A DNA stretch of 64,000 nucleotides, taken from NCBI GenBank assembly GCA_012270975.1, contig JAAXHH010000129.1, forward strand, positions 169,437 through 233,436, written 5' to 3'. The notes under the pieces are model-generated. The model made no database searches. It worked only from the letters and a program-made list of their open reading frames with translations, and was not told where the DNA came from. The position numbers were made by a program, and so were the translations under genes. This document shows positions 41,528 to 50,500 of this stretch, piece by piece. Source of the DNA: Candidatus Latescibacterota bacterium (lineage in GTDB: Bacteria; JAAXHH01). The stretch's first letter is position 1. Every line of letters starts with the position of its first letter.

Positions 41528-43564
41528 ATGAGCACTTCAGCTGAAAAAATAGACTCCACTTCGATCTGGTTCGACCACCAGACGCTGATCAGGAACGTGG
41601 ATGTCCTGCTCACGGTCTACGATCAGGCCGCCCAGGGCGTGCTTGACCTGGCGAATAGCGAAGGTTACTTCGAAGGCGTCAACCCAGACCTGTTGAAGTG
41701 GCCGCCCTCCCGAACGCCCGATGGCTCCATAGGGCTGGAGGGCCTGGGCTACCGCGCGAAGCTGATCGGCGCGATCTACGAAGGGGTCCCCCGTCTCCGG
41801 GACCAGAGGATGGGCGAGGCCTACGACCAGTTCCGGCGGGTCGCCCCCGATTACTACCAGGCGGTGCAGTTGTACGCCCGCGTCAGGGAGCAGTTCCTGC
41901 GGAACGAGCAGGACGCGAACGCCCAGTTCCTCGAACTCTACCAGACCATCTATGTCGAAGCCCTGCGGGCGAGCAACGTGTTCACTCCGGACGAGGGCGA
42001 GGCGGCCCTGGCCGGGGCGAGACTTTCCCGCGTCCCCCTGTCTCACGCCCAGCCCGTCGCCGAGAAGCTCAAGGACATCGTGCCGGAGGACGACCCCATC
42101 TGGCAGGCCGAGTACGAATGCTCGCTCGACGGTAAGGAAACCCGTTCGACGCTCAGGGACATATTCCAGAACACCGCGCAGAAGACGCTCGAATACCTGG
42201 CCGCCGGTGAGCTGCTTGCCGTTCGCTACAATACCTATACCAACTTCGCATGGTTCGGTTGCGCGGTCTGGAAGATCATCAGCGACGCCGAGTTGCTTGC
42301 CGAGTTCTGCCGCCGGCACGTTCCAAGCAAATACATTCAGCGCAAGATCGACGGCATACAGGAGGATATCCTGCTCGGCCAAGCCATGATGGTGGAGTTC
42401 TTCCAGGCGCACCAGGAGAATCCTGCGCAACTCAAGCCGACCGGGTACTGGTACGGCCATCACTATACGAGCCTGACGCGGGACATGATCGACCAGACCA
42501 ATTCGCTGATGGAAAAATGCAACCTGGTCATCTACCGGATCAACCAGCACATGAAGGACAGTGAGGACGCGGCGAAGATCCCCGACGAACTCGCCTCCAT
42601 GCTGGAGCCCATGACGGTGCCGCCCCTGCTGGACCGGTCCGCCACGGGGAATTTCCTGGAGTATCCGCACGTGGGGCGCAACGCCCGTTATTCTCCCGTC
42701 AAGCGCGCCACCAGGCTGACCCGGTGGATCGGAGCCTCCTGGCGGTACGTTCGGAACAAACTAGCGATCGAGGAGGAGGGTCTTGACGAGCAGGAGCAGC
42801 TCGAAGCCGCATGGCACAACAGTCTCACCTGGTCCGAAAAGACGCTGAAGATCTTCGGCATTACAGTCAAGGTGCACGTCGATCCGATGGTCGGGGAACT
42901 GGCCCGCGTGCTCAAGTTGCACGAGGGCCGCTACAAGGTCCTGTTCTTTCCCACCCACCAGAGCGTATTCGACCACCCCGTCATGTACCAGGTGCTTCAG
43001 TCCCGCGTCCTGCTGGACGCCCTGGGTTGGGAAGACTCCCGTCCCTGCACTATTCTGTCCCGGTCGGGACTTACAGAGTACGTGACGCTGCGCCTGGGAT
43101 CATGGAGCACGACGTTGTTCGGCGTGAACGCCGCGGAGTTCGACCGCCTGCTCGAGGAAGTCGACGGTTACGTGGTCCTACCCCGCACGGGAGATACCAA
43201 CAACGCGACCCAGCGATTCGCCGGACTGCTTGAGAAACGCCCGGGCATCATTTACGCCGCGGGGACCACGGCGGCCTTCGACATCCAGTCCATCCCCCTG
43301 CAACACGGTCTTTTCAGCAAGATACCGCAGGACATCGTGCTCATTCCCATGGCCTTCAGGGGCATTCATTCCATATGGCCCAAGTGTCCCAGGCGGAACA
43401 TTCGAATAAACCCCGGCGTCGTAGAAGTCGTAGTGGCGCCGCCCATGATGGGGGAAACCACGCTTTTTCCCAGGCGCCGGTCCCTCAGGCCGCAAATCGA
43501 ACCGGCGGCGTTGTTCCAGGCCGTGCAGATCGTGCACCTGCTGAACCCGAATCACCGGTCATGA
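41528..43564 (+). CDS. PlsC-like acyltransferase with a large uncharacterised N-terminal region
   Basis: A 678-residue protein. Residues 437-660 look like a glycerolipid acyltransferase: KIFGITVKVHVD leading in, the HX4D motif as His477-Asp482 in PTHQSVFDHPV, a YAAGTTAAF block (around 576-584) in place of the usual FPEGTRS, and LIPMAFRGIHSI. Residues 1-430 are helix-rich, with Trp, Tyr and acidic residues, and match no family I know. No signal peptide or obvious membrane helix is visible. It is followed 42 bases later by nfeD and slipin genes, suggesting a membrane-lipid role. Phospholipid or glycerolipid acylation is inference. Confidence 0.6.
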   Translation: MSTSAEKIDSTSIWFDHQTLIRNVDVLLTVYDQAAQGVLDLANSEGYFEGVNPDLLKWPPSRTPDGSIGLEGLGYRAKLIGAIYEGVPRLRDQRMGEAYDQFRRVAPDYYQAVQLYARVREQFLRNEQDANAQFLELYQTIYVEALRASNVFTPDEGEAALAGARLSRVPLSHAQPVAEKLKDIVPEDDPIWQAEYECSLDGKETRSTLRDIFQNTAQKTLEYLAAGELLAVRYNTYTNFAWFGCAVWKIISDAELLAEFCRRHVPSKYIQRKIDGIQEDILLGQAMMVEFFQAHQENPAQLKPTGYWYGHHYTSLTRDMIDQTNSLMEKCNLVIYRINQHMKDSEDAAKIPDELASMLEPMTVPPLLDRSATGNFLEYPHVGRNARYSPVKRATRLTRWIGASWRYVRNKLAIEEEGLDEQEQLEAAWHNSLTWSEKTLKIFGITVKVHVDPMVGELARVLKLHEGRYKVLFFPTHQSVFDHPVMYQVLQSRVLLDALGWEDSRPCTILSRSGLTEYVTLRLGSWSTTLFGVNAAEFDRLLEEVDGYVVLPRTGDTNNATQRFAGLLEKRPGIIYAAGTTAAFDIQSIPLQHGLFSKIPQDIVLIPMAFRGIHSIWPKCPRRNIRINPGVVEVVVAPPMMGETTLFPRRRSLRPQIEPAALFQAVQIVHLLNPNHRS

Positions 43565-43606
43565 CCGTGGCCGTTACAGGTCACGGACCAACCAGGTAGA
43601 ACCAGG

Positions 43607-44944
43607 ATGAACCTGTTACGAATACTCTGTTGCATCTGGCTGACCTTCGCGATCGCGTGGTCGCAGGCCGGGGACGCCCGAGCCGCCCGGGTCGATGTCA
43701 TCAGGTTGACAGGCCCGATCGGCCCGGTCAGCGTCCAGCACGTGTCGGCCGCGATCGAACGGGCCGAAGACGACCGGTCGGAATGCCTGGTGATCATGCT
43801 CGACACGCCCGGCGGCCTCCTCGAATCCACCCAGTTGATCATCAAGGACATGCTCGCGTCCAACGTGCCCGTCGTGGTCTACGTGGCGCCCAGTGGCGCG
43901 GGCGCCGGATCGGCGGGCGTGTTCATCACCATGAGCGCCCACGTCGCCGCCATGGCGCCGGGCACGAGCATCGGAGCGGCCAGCCCGGTCGGTATCGGGG
44001 GCGCGGTGGCGGACTCCACCATGCAGGAGAAGATCGAGAATTTCTCGGTGAGCTATATCCGTTCCATCGCCGAGAAGCACGGCCGTAACGCGGACTGGGC
44101 GGAACAGGCGGTGCGGAAGGCCGAGGCACTGACCGACCGGGAAGCCGTGGAGCAGAACGTCGTGGACCTGAACGTCGCCACGCTGGACTCCCTGCTCGTT
44201 CGGATCGACGGCACCGTCGTAGAAGTCCGCGAAGGCAGCCGGGTATTGCGCACCAGGGACGCCGAGGTCCAGATAAAGGAAATGAGCTGGCATCACCGGG
44301 TACTGAACGTCCTCTCCAATCCCAATATAGCCTATCTCCTGATGATGCTCGGGTTCTACGGGCTCATCTACGAGTTCATCAACCCCGGGGCTATTTTCCC
44401 CGGTGTCGTGGGCGGCATGTGCATCGTCATCGGGCTTTTCGCCCTGCAGACGCTGCCCATCAACTACGCAGGGCTCCTGCTCCTCCTGCTCGGACTCGGG
44501 CTGTTCGTCACGGAACTGTTCGTGGCCAGCGGGGGCCTCCTGACCCTCGGCGGAGCCGTTTCCTTCACGATCGGTTCGATGATGCTCATCGATTCGCCCG
44601 ATCCCTATCTGCGCATTTCCCTGTATGCCATCATTCCGGCCGTGATCGCGACCGCGGCATTCACGCTGTTCGCCGTGGGCTACGCCCTGAAGGCCCAGAA
44701 ACGGCGCACGACCACGGGCGACGAGGGACTGATCGGAGAGACGGGCCACGCGCGCACGGCCGTGGATTCCCGGAGCGGAAACGTCTTCGTCCACGGCGAG
44801 TACTGGTCCGCGACAAGCGACACACCCATCGAACCCGGCACCCCGGTCCGGGTCGTCAGGCTCGATGGGCTGCGACTGAAGGTAGAAAGCCTGGATTCAG
44901 GTACGGACGCAACGAAACAAGGGGAGGACTCCCATGGGGTTTGA
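43607..44944 (+). CDS. nfeD: NfeD family membrane-bound ClpP-class serine protease
   Basis: Long-form NfeD of 445 residues: a signal peptide (residues 1-27), a ClpP-like protease domain, several membrane helices and a C-terminal OB-fold domain. Protease landmarks are [19 protein letters not shown], the serine in [13 protein letters not shown], and the lysine region [19 protein letters not shown]. Membrane helices lie around 240-350 and the OB fold in the last 80 residues ([14 protein letters not shown]). Long NfeD proteins cleave the hydrophobic C-terminus of partner stomatins; the partner gene overlaps its 3' end by 11 bases. Confidence 0.9.
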   Translation: MNLLRILCCIWLTFAIAWSQAGDARAARVDVIRLTGPIGPVSVQHVSAAIERAEDDRSECLVIMLDTPGGLLESTQLIIKDMLASNVPVVVYVAPSGAGAGSAGVFITMSAHVAAMAPGTSIGAASPVGIGGAVADSTMQEKIENFSVSYIRSIAEKHGRNADWAEQAVRKAEALTDREAVEQNVVDLNVATLDSLLVRIDGTVVEVREGSRVLRTRDAEVQIKEMSWHHRVLNVLSNPNIAYLLMMLGFYGLIYEFINPGAIFPGVVGGMCIVIGLFALQTLPINYAGLLLLLLGLGLFVTELFVASGGLLTLGGAVSFTIGSMMLIDSPDPYLRISLYAIIPAVIATAAFTLFAVGYALKAQKRRTTTGDEGLIGETGHARTAVDSRSGNVFVHGEYWSATSDTPIEPGTPVRVVRLDGLRLKVESLDSGTDATKQGEDSHGV

Positions 44945-45776
44945 CGGATTTTCGCTATCGACAATCGTGCTCGTCCTGTTCCTCATCATCCTGTTCACGA
45001 ACGCGGTCAAGATCCTGCGCGAGTACGAACGGGGCGTGGTCTTCCGGCTGGGCCGCCTTTCCAAGGCCCTTATCGGCAAGAACGGACCGGGCATCGTGAT
45101 CCTGATTCCCGGAATCGACAAGATGGAGAAGGTCAGCCTGCGCACCGTGACCAAGGACGTGCCGGCCCAGGACGTGATCACGCGGGACAACGTGTCCATC
45201 AAGGTCAACGCGGTGATATACTTCCGGGTCCTGGACCCGGAGAAGGCGATCACCGAGGTGGAGGATTTCCTGCTGGCGACCCATCAGTTGGCACAGACCT
45301 CGCTGCGGAGCGTGCTGGGGCAGGTGGAACTGGACGACCTGCTTTCCAACCGGGACAAGATCAACGAGGACCTGCAACTCCTGCTGGACCAGCAGACCGA
45401 ACCATGGGGCATCAAGGTATCCATGGTCGTCATCAAGAACGTCGACCTGCCCATCGAGATGCAGCGGGCCATGGCCAAGCAGGCGGAAGCGGAGCGGGAA
45501 CGCCGGGCCAAGGTCATCAACGCCCTGGGCGAGCAGCAGGCCGCCGAGAAACTCTCCGAGGCCGCCCACGTCATGGGCACCCATCCCGTCGCCGTGCAAC
45601 TGCGTTACCTACAGACCCTGTCGGTCGTGGCGGCGGAGAACAACTCCACCACGCTGTTCCCGGTCCCCATCGACCTTTTCAAACCCTTCGTGGACGCGTT
45701 GAGACCAGCGGTATCTGGTGGACCGCCCGCGACAGAACCGGACGCACCGAAGCAAAGCGGCCAGGAGGATGGATAG
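44934..45776 (+). CDS. Slipin/stomatin (SPFH/band 7) membrane protein
   Basis: Membrane-scaffold protein of 280 residues and likely substrate of the adjacent NfeD. An N-terminal hydrophobic hairpin ([17 protein letters not shown]) is followed by the band-7 domain: [43 protein letters not shown] and [16 protein letters not shown] helical segment follows ([20 protein letters not shown]). GGGGAGG lies 6 bases before the ATG, and the start overlaps the nfeD stop, so expression is coupled. Confidence 0.92.
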   Translation: MGFDGFSLSTIVLVLFLIILFTNAVKILREYERGVVFRLGRLSKALIGKNGPGIVILIPGIDKMEKVSLRTVTKDVPAQDVITRDNVSIKVNAVIYFRVLDPEKAITEVEDFLLATHQLAQTSLRSVLGQVELDDLLSNRDKINEDLQLLLDQQTEPWGIKVSMVVIKNVDLPIEMQRAMAKQAEAERERRAKVINALGEQQAAEKLSEAAHVMGTHPVAVQLRYLQTLSVVAAENNSTTLFPVPIDLFKPFVDALRPAVSGGPPATEPDAPKQSGQEDG

Positions 45777-45856
45777 CATACGAGATTCCCTGACGGGAAT
45801 TCGACTAAATCGGTCAACATGCAAAGTTTCGTCAACCAGGAAAGAGGGAACATGCG

Positions 45857-46555
45857 ATGACCGATTTACAGGGAATAACGCCGATCAAGGACTGGCCCGA
45901 AGACGAGAAGCCCAGAGAACGGCTGCTCAAGTACGGCATACACACGCTGTCGGACACGGAACTGATCGCGCTGTTGCTGCGCACCGGGAACGGTTCCGGG
46001 GGAAAGGACGTCATTGACATCTCCCGGGACCTGCTGCTGCAGTTCGGCGGACTGCGCCACCTCGCCACCCGGGAGATGAGCGAGTTGTGCCAGGTGTCGG
46101 GCGTGGGACCCGTCAAGGCCGCCCAGATCGCCTCCGCCATCGAAATCGGCCGCCGGCTCGAAGCACAGGACATGGAACAGAAGTCCTTCGTTTCGAGCAC
46201 CGACGTGGCGCGCTACTTCATGCCGAGACTCCGGGACCTGCGCAAGGAGATCTTCATGGTCCTGATGCTCGACGCGCGCAACTGCCTGATCCGCGGCGTG
46301 ACCGTGTCGGTGGGCAGCCTGACCGCGAGCATCGTACATCCCCGGGAAGTGTTCAAACCCGCCATTCTCGATTCCGCCGCTTCCGTGATCTTCGTGCACA
46401 ACCACCCCAGCGGCGATCCAACCCCGAGCCAGGACGACCTCAAGATCACGGCGCAGTTAGTCGACGCGGGCCACATGATCGACATCAAGGTGCTTGATCA
46501 TATCATCATCGGTCGAAAGTCCTTTACCAGCCTGGCCGGCAAGGGTTTAATATAG
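45857..46555 (+). CDS. radC: RadC family protein (JAB/MPN metalloprotein)
   Basis: A 232-residue RadC-type protein. The N-terminal helix-hairpin-helix region has ELCQVSGVGPVKAAQ, and the C-terminal JAB1/MPN domain carries the metal motif HNHPSGDPTPSQDD (His-x-His-x7-Ser-x2-Asp). RadC was once linked to DNA repair, but its biochemical role is still unsettled. GAGGG lies 8 bases before the ATG. Its 3' end is followed directly by a 9-bp tandem repeat. Confidence 0.93.
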   Translation: MTDLQGITPIKDWPEDEKPRERLLKYGIHTLSDTELIALLLRTGNGSGGKDVIDISRDLLLQFGGLRHLATREMSELCQVSGVGPVKAAQIASAIEIGRRLEAQDMEQKSFVSSTDVARYFMPRLRDLRKEIFMVLMLDARNCLIRGVTVSVGSLTASIVHPREVFKPAILDSAASVIFVHNHPSGDPTPSQDDLKITAQLVDAGHMIDIKVLDHIIIGRKSFTSLAGKGLI

Positions 46556-46561
46556 CGGTCA

Positions 46562-46597
46562 GCCTGGTCCGCCTGGTCCGCCTGGCCAGCCTGGCGG
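46562..46597. repeat. 9-bp tandem repeat after radC
   Basis: Four 9-base units (GCCTGGTCC, GCCTGGTCC, GCCTGGCCA, GCCTGGCGG) follow the radC stop by 7 bases. The unit is the reverse complement of the repeat at 62241-62294. Confidence 0.75.
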
Positions 46598-46636
46598 TAC
46601 GGCGGGACAGCGGCGCGGCGGCAACGGGAGCATACC

Positions 46637-47680
46637 GTGGGATCTTCGGGCATTGAACGGATCAGGATCGGCTTCGTCGGCGCGGGATTCATGGGACAAC
46701 TGGTCCACCTGCCCAATTTCACGGAGATGGACGGGTGCGAGGTAGTCGCCTTGGCCGACCGGAGACCGAGGCTGGCGCGCCTGGTAGCCGAGCGTTTCGG
46801 CATCCCCGTGATCCGCGGGTCACACGAGGAGCTCTGCGCGGACGAGACGATAGACGCCATCGTGCAGATCACCTCGGACGATGCCCACGCGCCTGTCGCA
46901 ATCGACGCGTTGAATGCGGGCAAGCACGTCTATCTCGAAAAACCCATGGCGACCAACCTGTCCGACGCGCGCCGCATGGTCGAGGTCGCGGAACGCAATG
47001 GCCGCCAACTGATGGTCGGGTACATGAAGCGGTTCGATACCGGCGTCGAAATGGCCCGCTCGATCATCGACGAGCTGAAGTCATCCGGCGAACTCGGGGG
47101 GATCACCCACGCAAGGGGTTACTGCTTCGCGGGAGACTGGGTCTGCAACGCCGGGACGCCGATCCGAACGGACGAGACCTACCCGGAAATCGAGCCCCGA
47201 CCGCCCGAGGGACTGGAGGAGGATCGAATCCGGGATTTGTACGATTTCAACAACCTGTATTGCCACAACATCAATCTGATGCGCCACCTGCTGGGCGAAG
47301 TCCGGGAGCTGAGATTCGCGTCCATCGACGGCCCGACCCAACTGATGGTCCTCGCGATGGAAGGTTGTGACGCGGTGCTGGAACTGGGCAGACTGACGGC
47401 AAATTTCTGGGATGAGGGCGTGAAGGTGTATTTCGAGGATGGATGGGTGGATATCCAGACGCCGCCTCCGCTCCTCAAAAACGTGCCGGCCGGGATCTCC
47501 GTCTACAGGGCGGGCGCGATACAGCAGCACACCCAGCCGCAGGCACCGAGGGACTGGGCGTTTCGCAGGGCGAACGCCCATTTCGTCGAGTGTATACAGT
47601 CCGGCGCGACGGTCCGTTCCTCCGGAGCGGATTCCATCCGCGACCAGGAACTGCTGGAAGAAGCCTTTAGACGGTTCTGA
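46637..47680 (+). CDS. Gfo/Idh/MocA family oxidoreductase (third copy)
   Basis: NAD(P)-dependent dehydrogenase of 347 residues. The cofactor motif GFVGAGFMGQLVH, the family motif LEKPMATNL and the LMVGYMKRFDTG stretch are clear. The start is GTG at 46637 with GGGAG 6 bases upstream. It lies between radC and prfB, an accessory gene within a housekeeping region. The stop is 17 bases before prfB, so the two may be cotranscribed. Substrate is unknown. Confidence 0.86.
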   Translation: MGSSGIERIRIGFVGAGFMGQLVHLPNFTEMDGCEVVALADRRPRLARLVAERFGIPVIRGSHEELCADETIDAIVQITSDDAHAPVAIDALNAGKHVYLEKPMATNLSDARRMVEVAERNGRQLMVGYMKRFDTGVEMARSIIDELKSSGELGGITHARGYCFAGDWVCNAGTPIRTDETYPEIEPRPPEGLEEDRIRDLYDFNNLYCHNINLMRHLLGEVRELRFASIDGPTQLMVLAMEGCDAVLELGRLTANFWDEGVKVYFEDGWVDIQTPPPLLKNVPAGISVYRAGAIQQHTQPQAPRDWAFRRANAHFVECIQSGATVRSSGADSIRDQELLEEAFRRF

Positions 47681-47697
47681 AAGGAGTACAGGCGGAA

Positions 47698-48817
47698 ATG
47701 ATGGAACCATCCGAAATCAAGAATGCGCTGGAAGCATCCCGGAATCAACTGGCCTATCTCTGGAGGGGCCTTTGACATAGAAAACAGGCAACAGGAGGCG
47801 GATCGCCTCGAAGTCGTCATGGCCGAACCGGACTTCTGGAACAACCAGGTGCAGGCCCAGGCCGTCAGCAGGCAGATCAGCGATCACAAGAAGATCATCG
47901 ATCAGTGGAAGGAAATGGACAGCCAGGCCGAAGACCTGGAGACGCTCTTTGAAATGGCCGCCGAGGAGGACGACCGGGACGCTTTCGACGAGATCGAGGA
48001 GGGCGTACGGTCACTGCAGAGCCTCCTGGAAGAGGCGATGCTGCAGAGCATGCTGTCGGCCCCCGACGATACGAAGAACGCCATCGTTTCCATTCATCCC
48101 GGAGCGGGCGGCACGGAGTCCCAGGACTGGGCCGAGATGCTCATGCGCATGTACCTGCGCTGGATGGAATCCCGGGATTACGCCTTCGATACCCTGGACC
48201 TCCAGCCGGGCGATGAAGCCGGCATCAAGAGCGTTTCAATCGAAGTAACCGGCGAATACGCTTACGGCTACCTCAAGGCCGAAGCCGGTGTCCACCGCCT
48301 CGTCCGCATCTCGCCCTTCGACTCGAACCACCGGCGGCACACGTCCTTCGCCTCGGTTTCCGTGCTGCCGGAAATCGACGATCCGGGCGATATCGATCTC
48401 AACGAATCGGACCTGGAGATCGACGTATACCGGGCGAGCGGCGCCGGCGGCCAGCACGTGAACAAGACCTCGTCGGCCGTGCGCATCACGCACAAGCCTT
48501 CCGGCATCGTCGTCCAATGCCAGTCGGAGCGCTCCCAGCACCGCAACCGGGAAAGTGCCATGAAGGTGCTGATGTCCCGCCTCTACCAGCAGCGCCAGGA
48601 GGCGATCCGGGAGAAAAGGGAACGCCTCGAAGGCGACAAGAAGGAGATCGCCTGGGGCAGCCAGATCCGGTCCTACGTGTTCCACCCCTACACCATGGTG
48701 AAGGATCATCGCACCGGTACGGAAATCGGGAATATCCAGTCCGTGATGAACGGCGGAATCGACACGTTCATCGAGGATTATCTCCGACGCGACGATCCCG
48801 TAGAAAGCACATCGTAA
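47698..48817 (+). CDS. prfB: Peptide chain release factor 2 with programmed +1 frameshift
   Basis: Class I release factor recognising UGA and UAA. Translation starts at 47698 (or the adjacent ATG at 47701) and reads 25 codons to CTT-TGA at 47770-47775. A +1 shift there continues as GAC ATA GAA in the long frame to 48817. The shift site has the classic layout, with an internal Shine-Dalgarno-like GGAGGGG a few bases upstream of CTTTGAC. The product has the tripeptide anticodon SPF in RISPFDSNHRR and the catalytic GGQ in GAGGQHVNKTSSAVR. Total length is about 372 residues, normal for RF2. The low-level in-frame UGA makes its own synthesis self-regulated. Confidence 0.93.
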
Positions 48818-48891
48818 TTTCTCCCGTTGAAAGTACGTAATTTCTCCCGGCGCGCACCCTTCCCCGCTGCCCTTCGAGAAGTCCTTTTTAG

Positions 48892-48920
48892 TTGACACCA
48901 GGGCCCGCCGCGCCTATATT
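48892..48920 (+). promoter_or_regulatory. Strong sigma-70-like promoter for the lysS operon
   Basis: A perfect TTGACA (48892-48897), a 17-base spacer and TATATT (48915-48920; 5 of 6) lie about 100 bases before the lysS start. It is the best promoter in the window and probably drives lysS, the lol genes, mcsA, mcsB and clpC, which follow with short or overlapping junctions. Confidence 0.7.
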
Positions 48921-48926
48921 CCGGCA

Positions 48927-48951
48927 GCCGTCCGACAGGTATGTCGACGGC
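48927..48951 (+). promoter_or_regulatory. 5'-terminal hairpin of the lysS transcript
   Basis: GCCGT (48927-48931) and CGACA (48933-48937) pair with TGTCG (48942-48946) and ACGGC (48947-48951), giving ten base pairs with one bulged C and a GGTA loop. It starts at the expected transcription start, so the mRNA would begin with this stem. Confidence 0.5.
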
Positions 48952-49018
48952 ACTTCGCACCGTTCACTCGCCGCCCCGTCAACTATCCACCACCCACAGA
49001 GACCTTCGGAGCAAACGG

Positions 49019-50500
49019 GTGAACAGCCCGAACGATTTCAACCGGCAAAGGCACGACAAGCTCGAAGAGATCCGCAACCGCGGCATCGATCCCTACCCCG
49101 TCCGCTACGACGTTTCCCATCCCGCCCAGGCCATACTCGAACAGGCGGAAGACCTCACGGAGTCCGCTGAGCCGGTTACGGTGGCGGGACGGATCGTATC
49201 CAAGCGCGGCCACGGCAAGTCCGGCTTCGCCCACCTCCTCGACCGAACCGGCCGGATCCAGGTCTACGTCCGCCTCGACCGAGTCGGGTCCGGCGAATAC
49301 GAGATCTACGACCAGTTCATCGAGGTGGGCGATTTCCTGGGGGTAAAAGGCGCCGTCTTCACGACCCGGACAGGTGAAGTTACCGTCATGGCGGATGAAC
49401 TGACGCTGCTGTCCAAGTCCCTCCGCGCCCTGCCCGAGAAGTGGCACGGCCTGCGGGATATCGAAACCCGGTACCGGCAGCGCTACGTGGACCTGATCAT
49501 CAACCCCGGCGTCAAGGAGGTATTCCTCAAGCGGTCGCGGCTCATCCGCTCGATTCAGCATTTTATGGACGGCGAAGGATTCGTGGAAGTCGAAACGCCG
49601 ATCCTCCAGCCCCTGTACGGCGGCGCCCTGGCGCGTCCCTTCAAAACGCACCACCAGGCCCTGGACATGCCGCTTTACATGCGAATCGCCGATGAACTCT
49701 ATCTCAAGCGGCTGATCGTCGGCAGCATGGAACGCGTATACGAGATAGGGCACGACTTCCGCAACGAAGGGATCGACCGTACCCACAATCCCGAATTCAC
49801 CATGCTGGAGTTCTACATCGCCTACGTGGACTACCGGTACATCATGGACCTGGTGGAGCGGCTCTTCGTCAGGGTCTTCCAGGAGGTCAACGGCACCCTG
49901 AACCACACGTACCAGGACCAGCCCATCGACATGACCCCGCCCTGGCCGCGGCTTTCCATGCTCGATGCCATCCGGGAGCACGCGGATATCGACGTCTCCG
50001 GCCTGGGGACCGACGACCTCGCCGCGGTATGCGGCGACCGGGGGCTCGATGTAAACGCCGACCTGGGCAGGGGCAAAATGATCGACGAGCTCTTCGAGCG
50101 CTTCGTGCAGGACCGCCTGGTGAACCCGACCTTTATCACAGACTATCCCGTGGAGATATCCCCCCTGGCCAAGCGGCACCGGGGAAACCCCGAACTTACC
50201 GAACGATTCGAGCTGTTCATCTGCGGGAGTGAATTCGCCAACGCGTTTTCCGAGCTGAACGACCCGGTGGACCAGCGCCGCCGGTTCGAGGAGCAGGTGG
50301 AAATGCAGCGGAAGGGCGACGGGGAAGCCCACGCCATGGATCAGGACTACCTTCGGGCGATGGAATATGGCATGCCGCCCACCGGGGGCTGCGGGATTGG
50401 GATCGACCGGCTGGCCATGCTGATCACGGACTCCGCGAACATCAAGGACGTCCTCCTCTTTCCCCATCTGCGCAGGGAATCATTCGATGGCGATTCGTAA
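49019..50500 (+). CDS. lysS: Lysyl-tRNA synthetase, class II
   Basis: Charges tRNA-Lys with lysine. The product is 493 residues from the GTG at 49019, which has GGAG 8 bases upstream; an ATG at 48941 would add 26 unconserved residues and lies inside the 5' hairpin. The anticodon-binding OB fold covers about residues 30-140 (VTVAGRIVSKRGHGK). Class II motif 2 is in IGHDFRNEGIDRTHNPEFT and motif 3 in GGCGIGIDRLAMLITD near the C-terminus. Length and motif order are normal. Its end overlaps the next gene by 14 bases. Confidence 0.95.
   Translation: MNSPNDFNRQRHDKLEEIRNRGIDPYPVRYDVSHPAQAILEQAEDLTESAEPVTVAGRIVSKRGHGKSGFAHLLDRTGRIQVYVRLDRVGSGEYEIYDQFIEVGDFLGVKGAVFTTRTGEVTVMADELTLLSKSLRALPEKWHGLRDIETRYRQRYVDLIINPGVKEVFLKRSRLIRSIQHFMDGEGFVEVETPILQPLYGGALARPFKTHHQALDMPLYMRIADELYLKRLIVGSMERVYEIGHDFRNEGIDRTHNPEFTMLEFYIAYVDYRYIMDLVERLFVRVFQEVNGTLNHTYQDQPIDMTPPWPRLSMLDAIREHADIDVSGLGTDDLAAVCGDRGLDVNADLGRGKMIDELFERFVQDRLVNPTFITDYPVEISPLAKRHRGNPELTERFELFICGSEFANAFSELNDPVDQRRRFEEQVEMQRKGDGEAHAMDQDYLRAMEYGMPPTGGCGIGIDRLAMLITDSANIKDVLLFPHLRRESFDGDS

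Noticed and set aside
46498..46923. Minus-strand frame across the radC end and the repeat array
   Set aside because: It is opened by the repeat and overlaps two well-supported genes.
48941..49018. 26-residue N-terminal extension of lysyl-tRNA synthetase from the ATG at 48941
   Set aside because: It lies within the 5' hairpin, is not typical of the family, and the GTG at 49019 has a proper ribosome-binding site.
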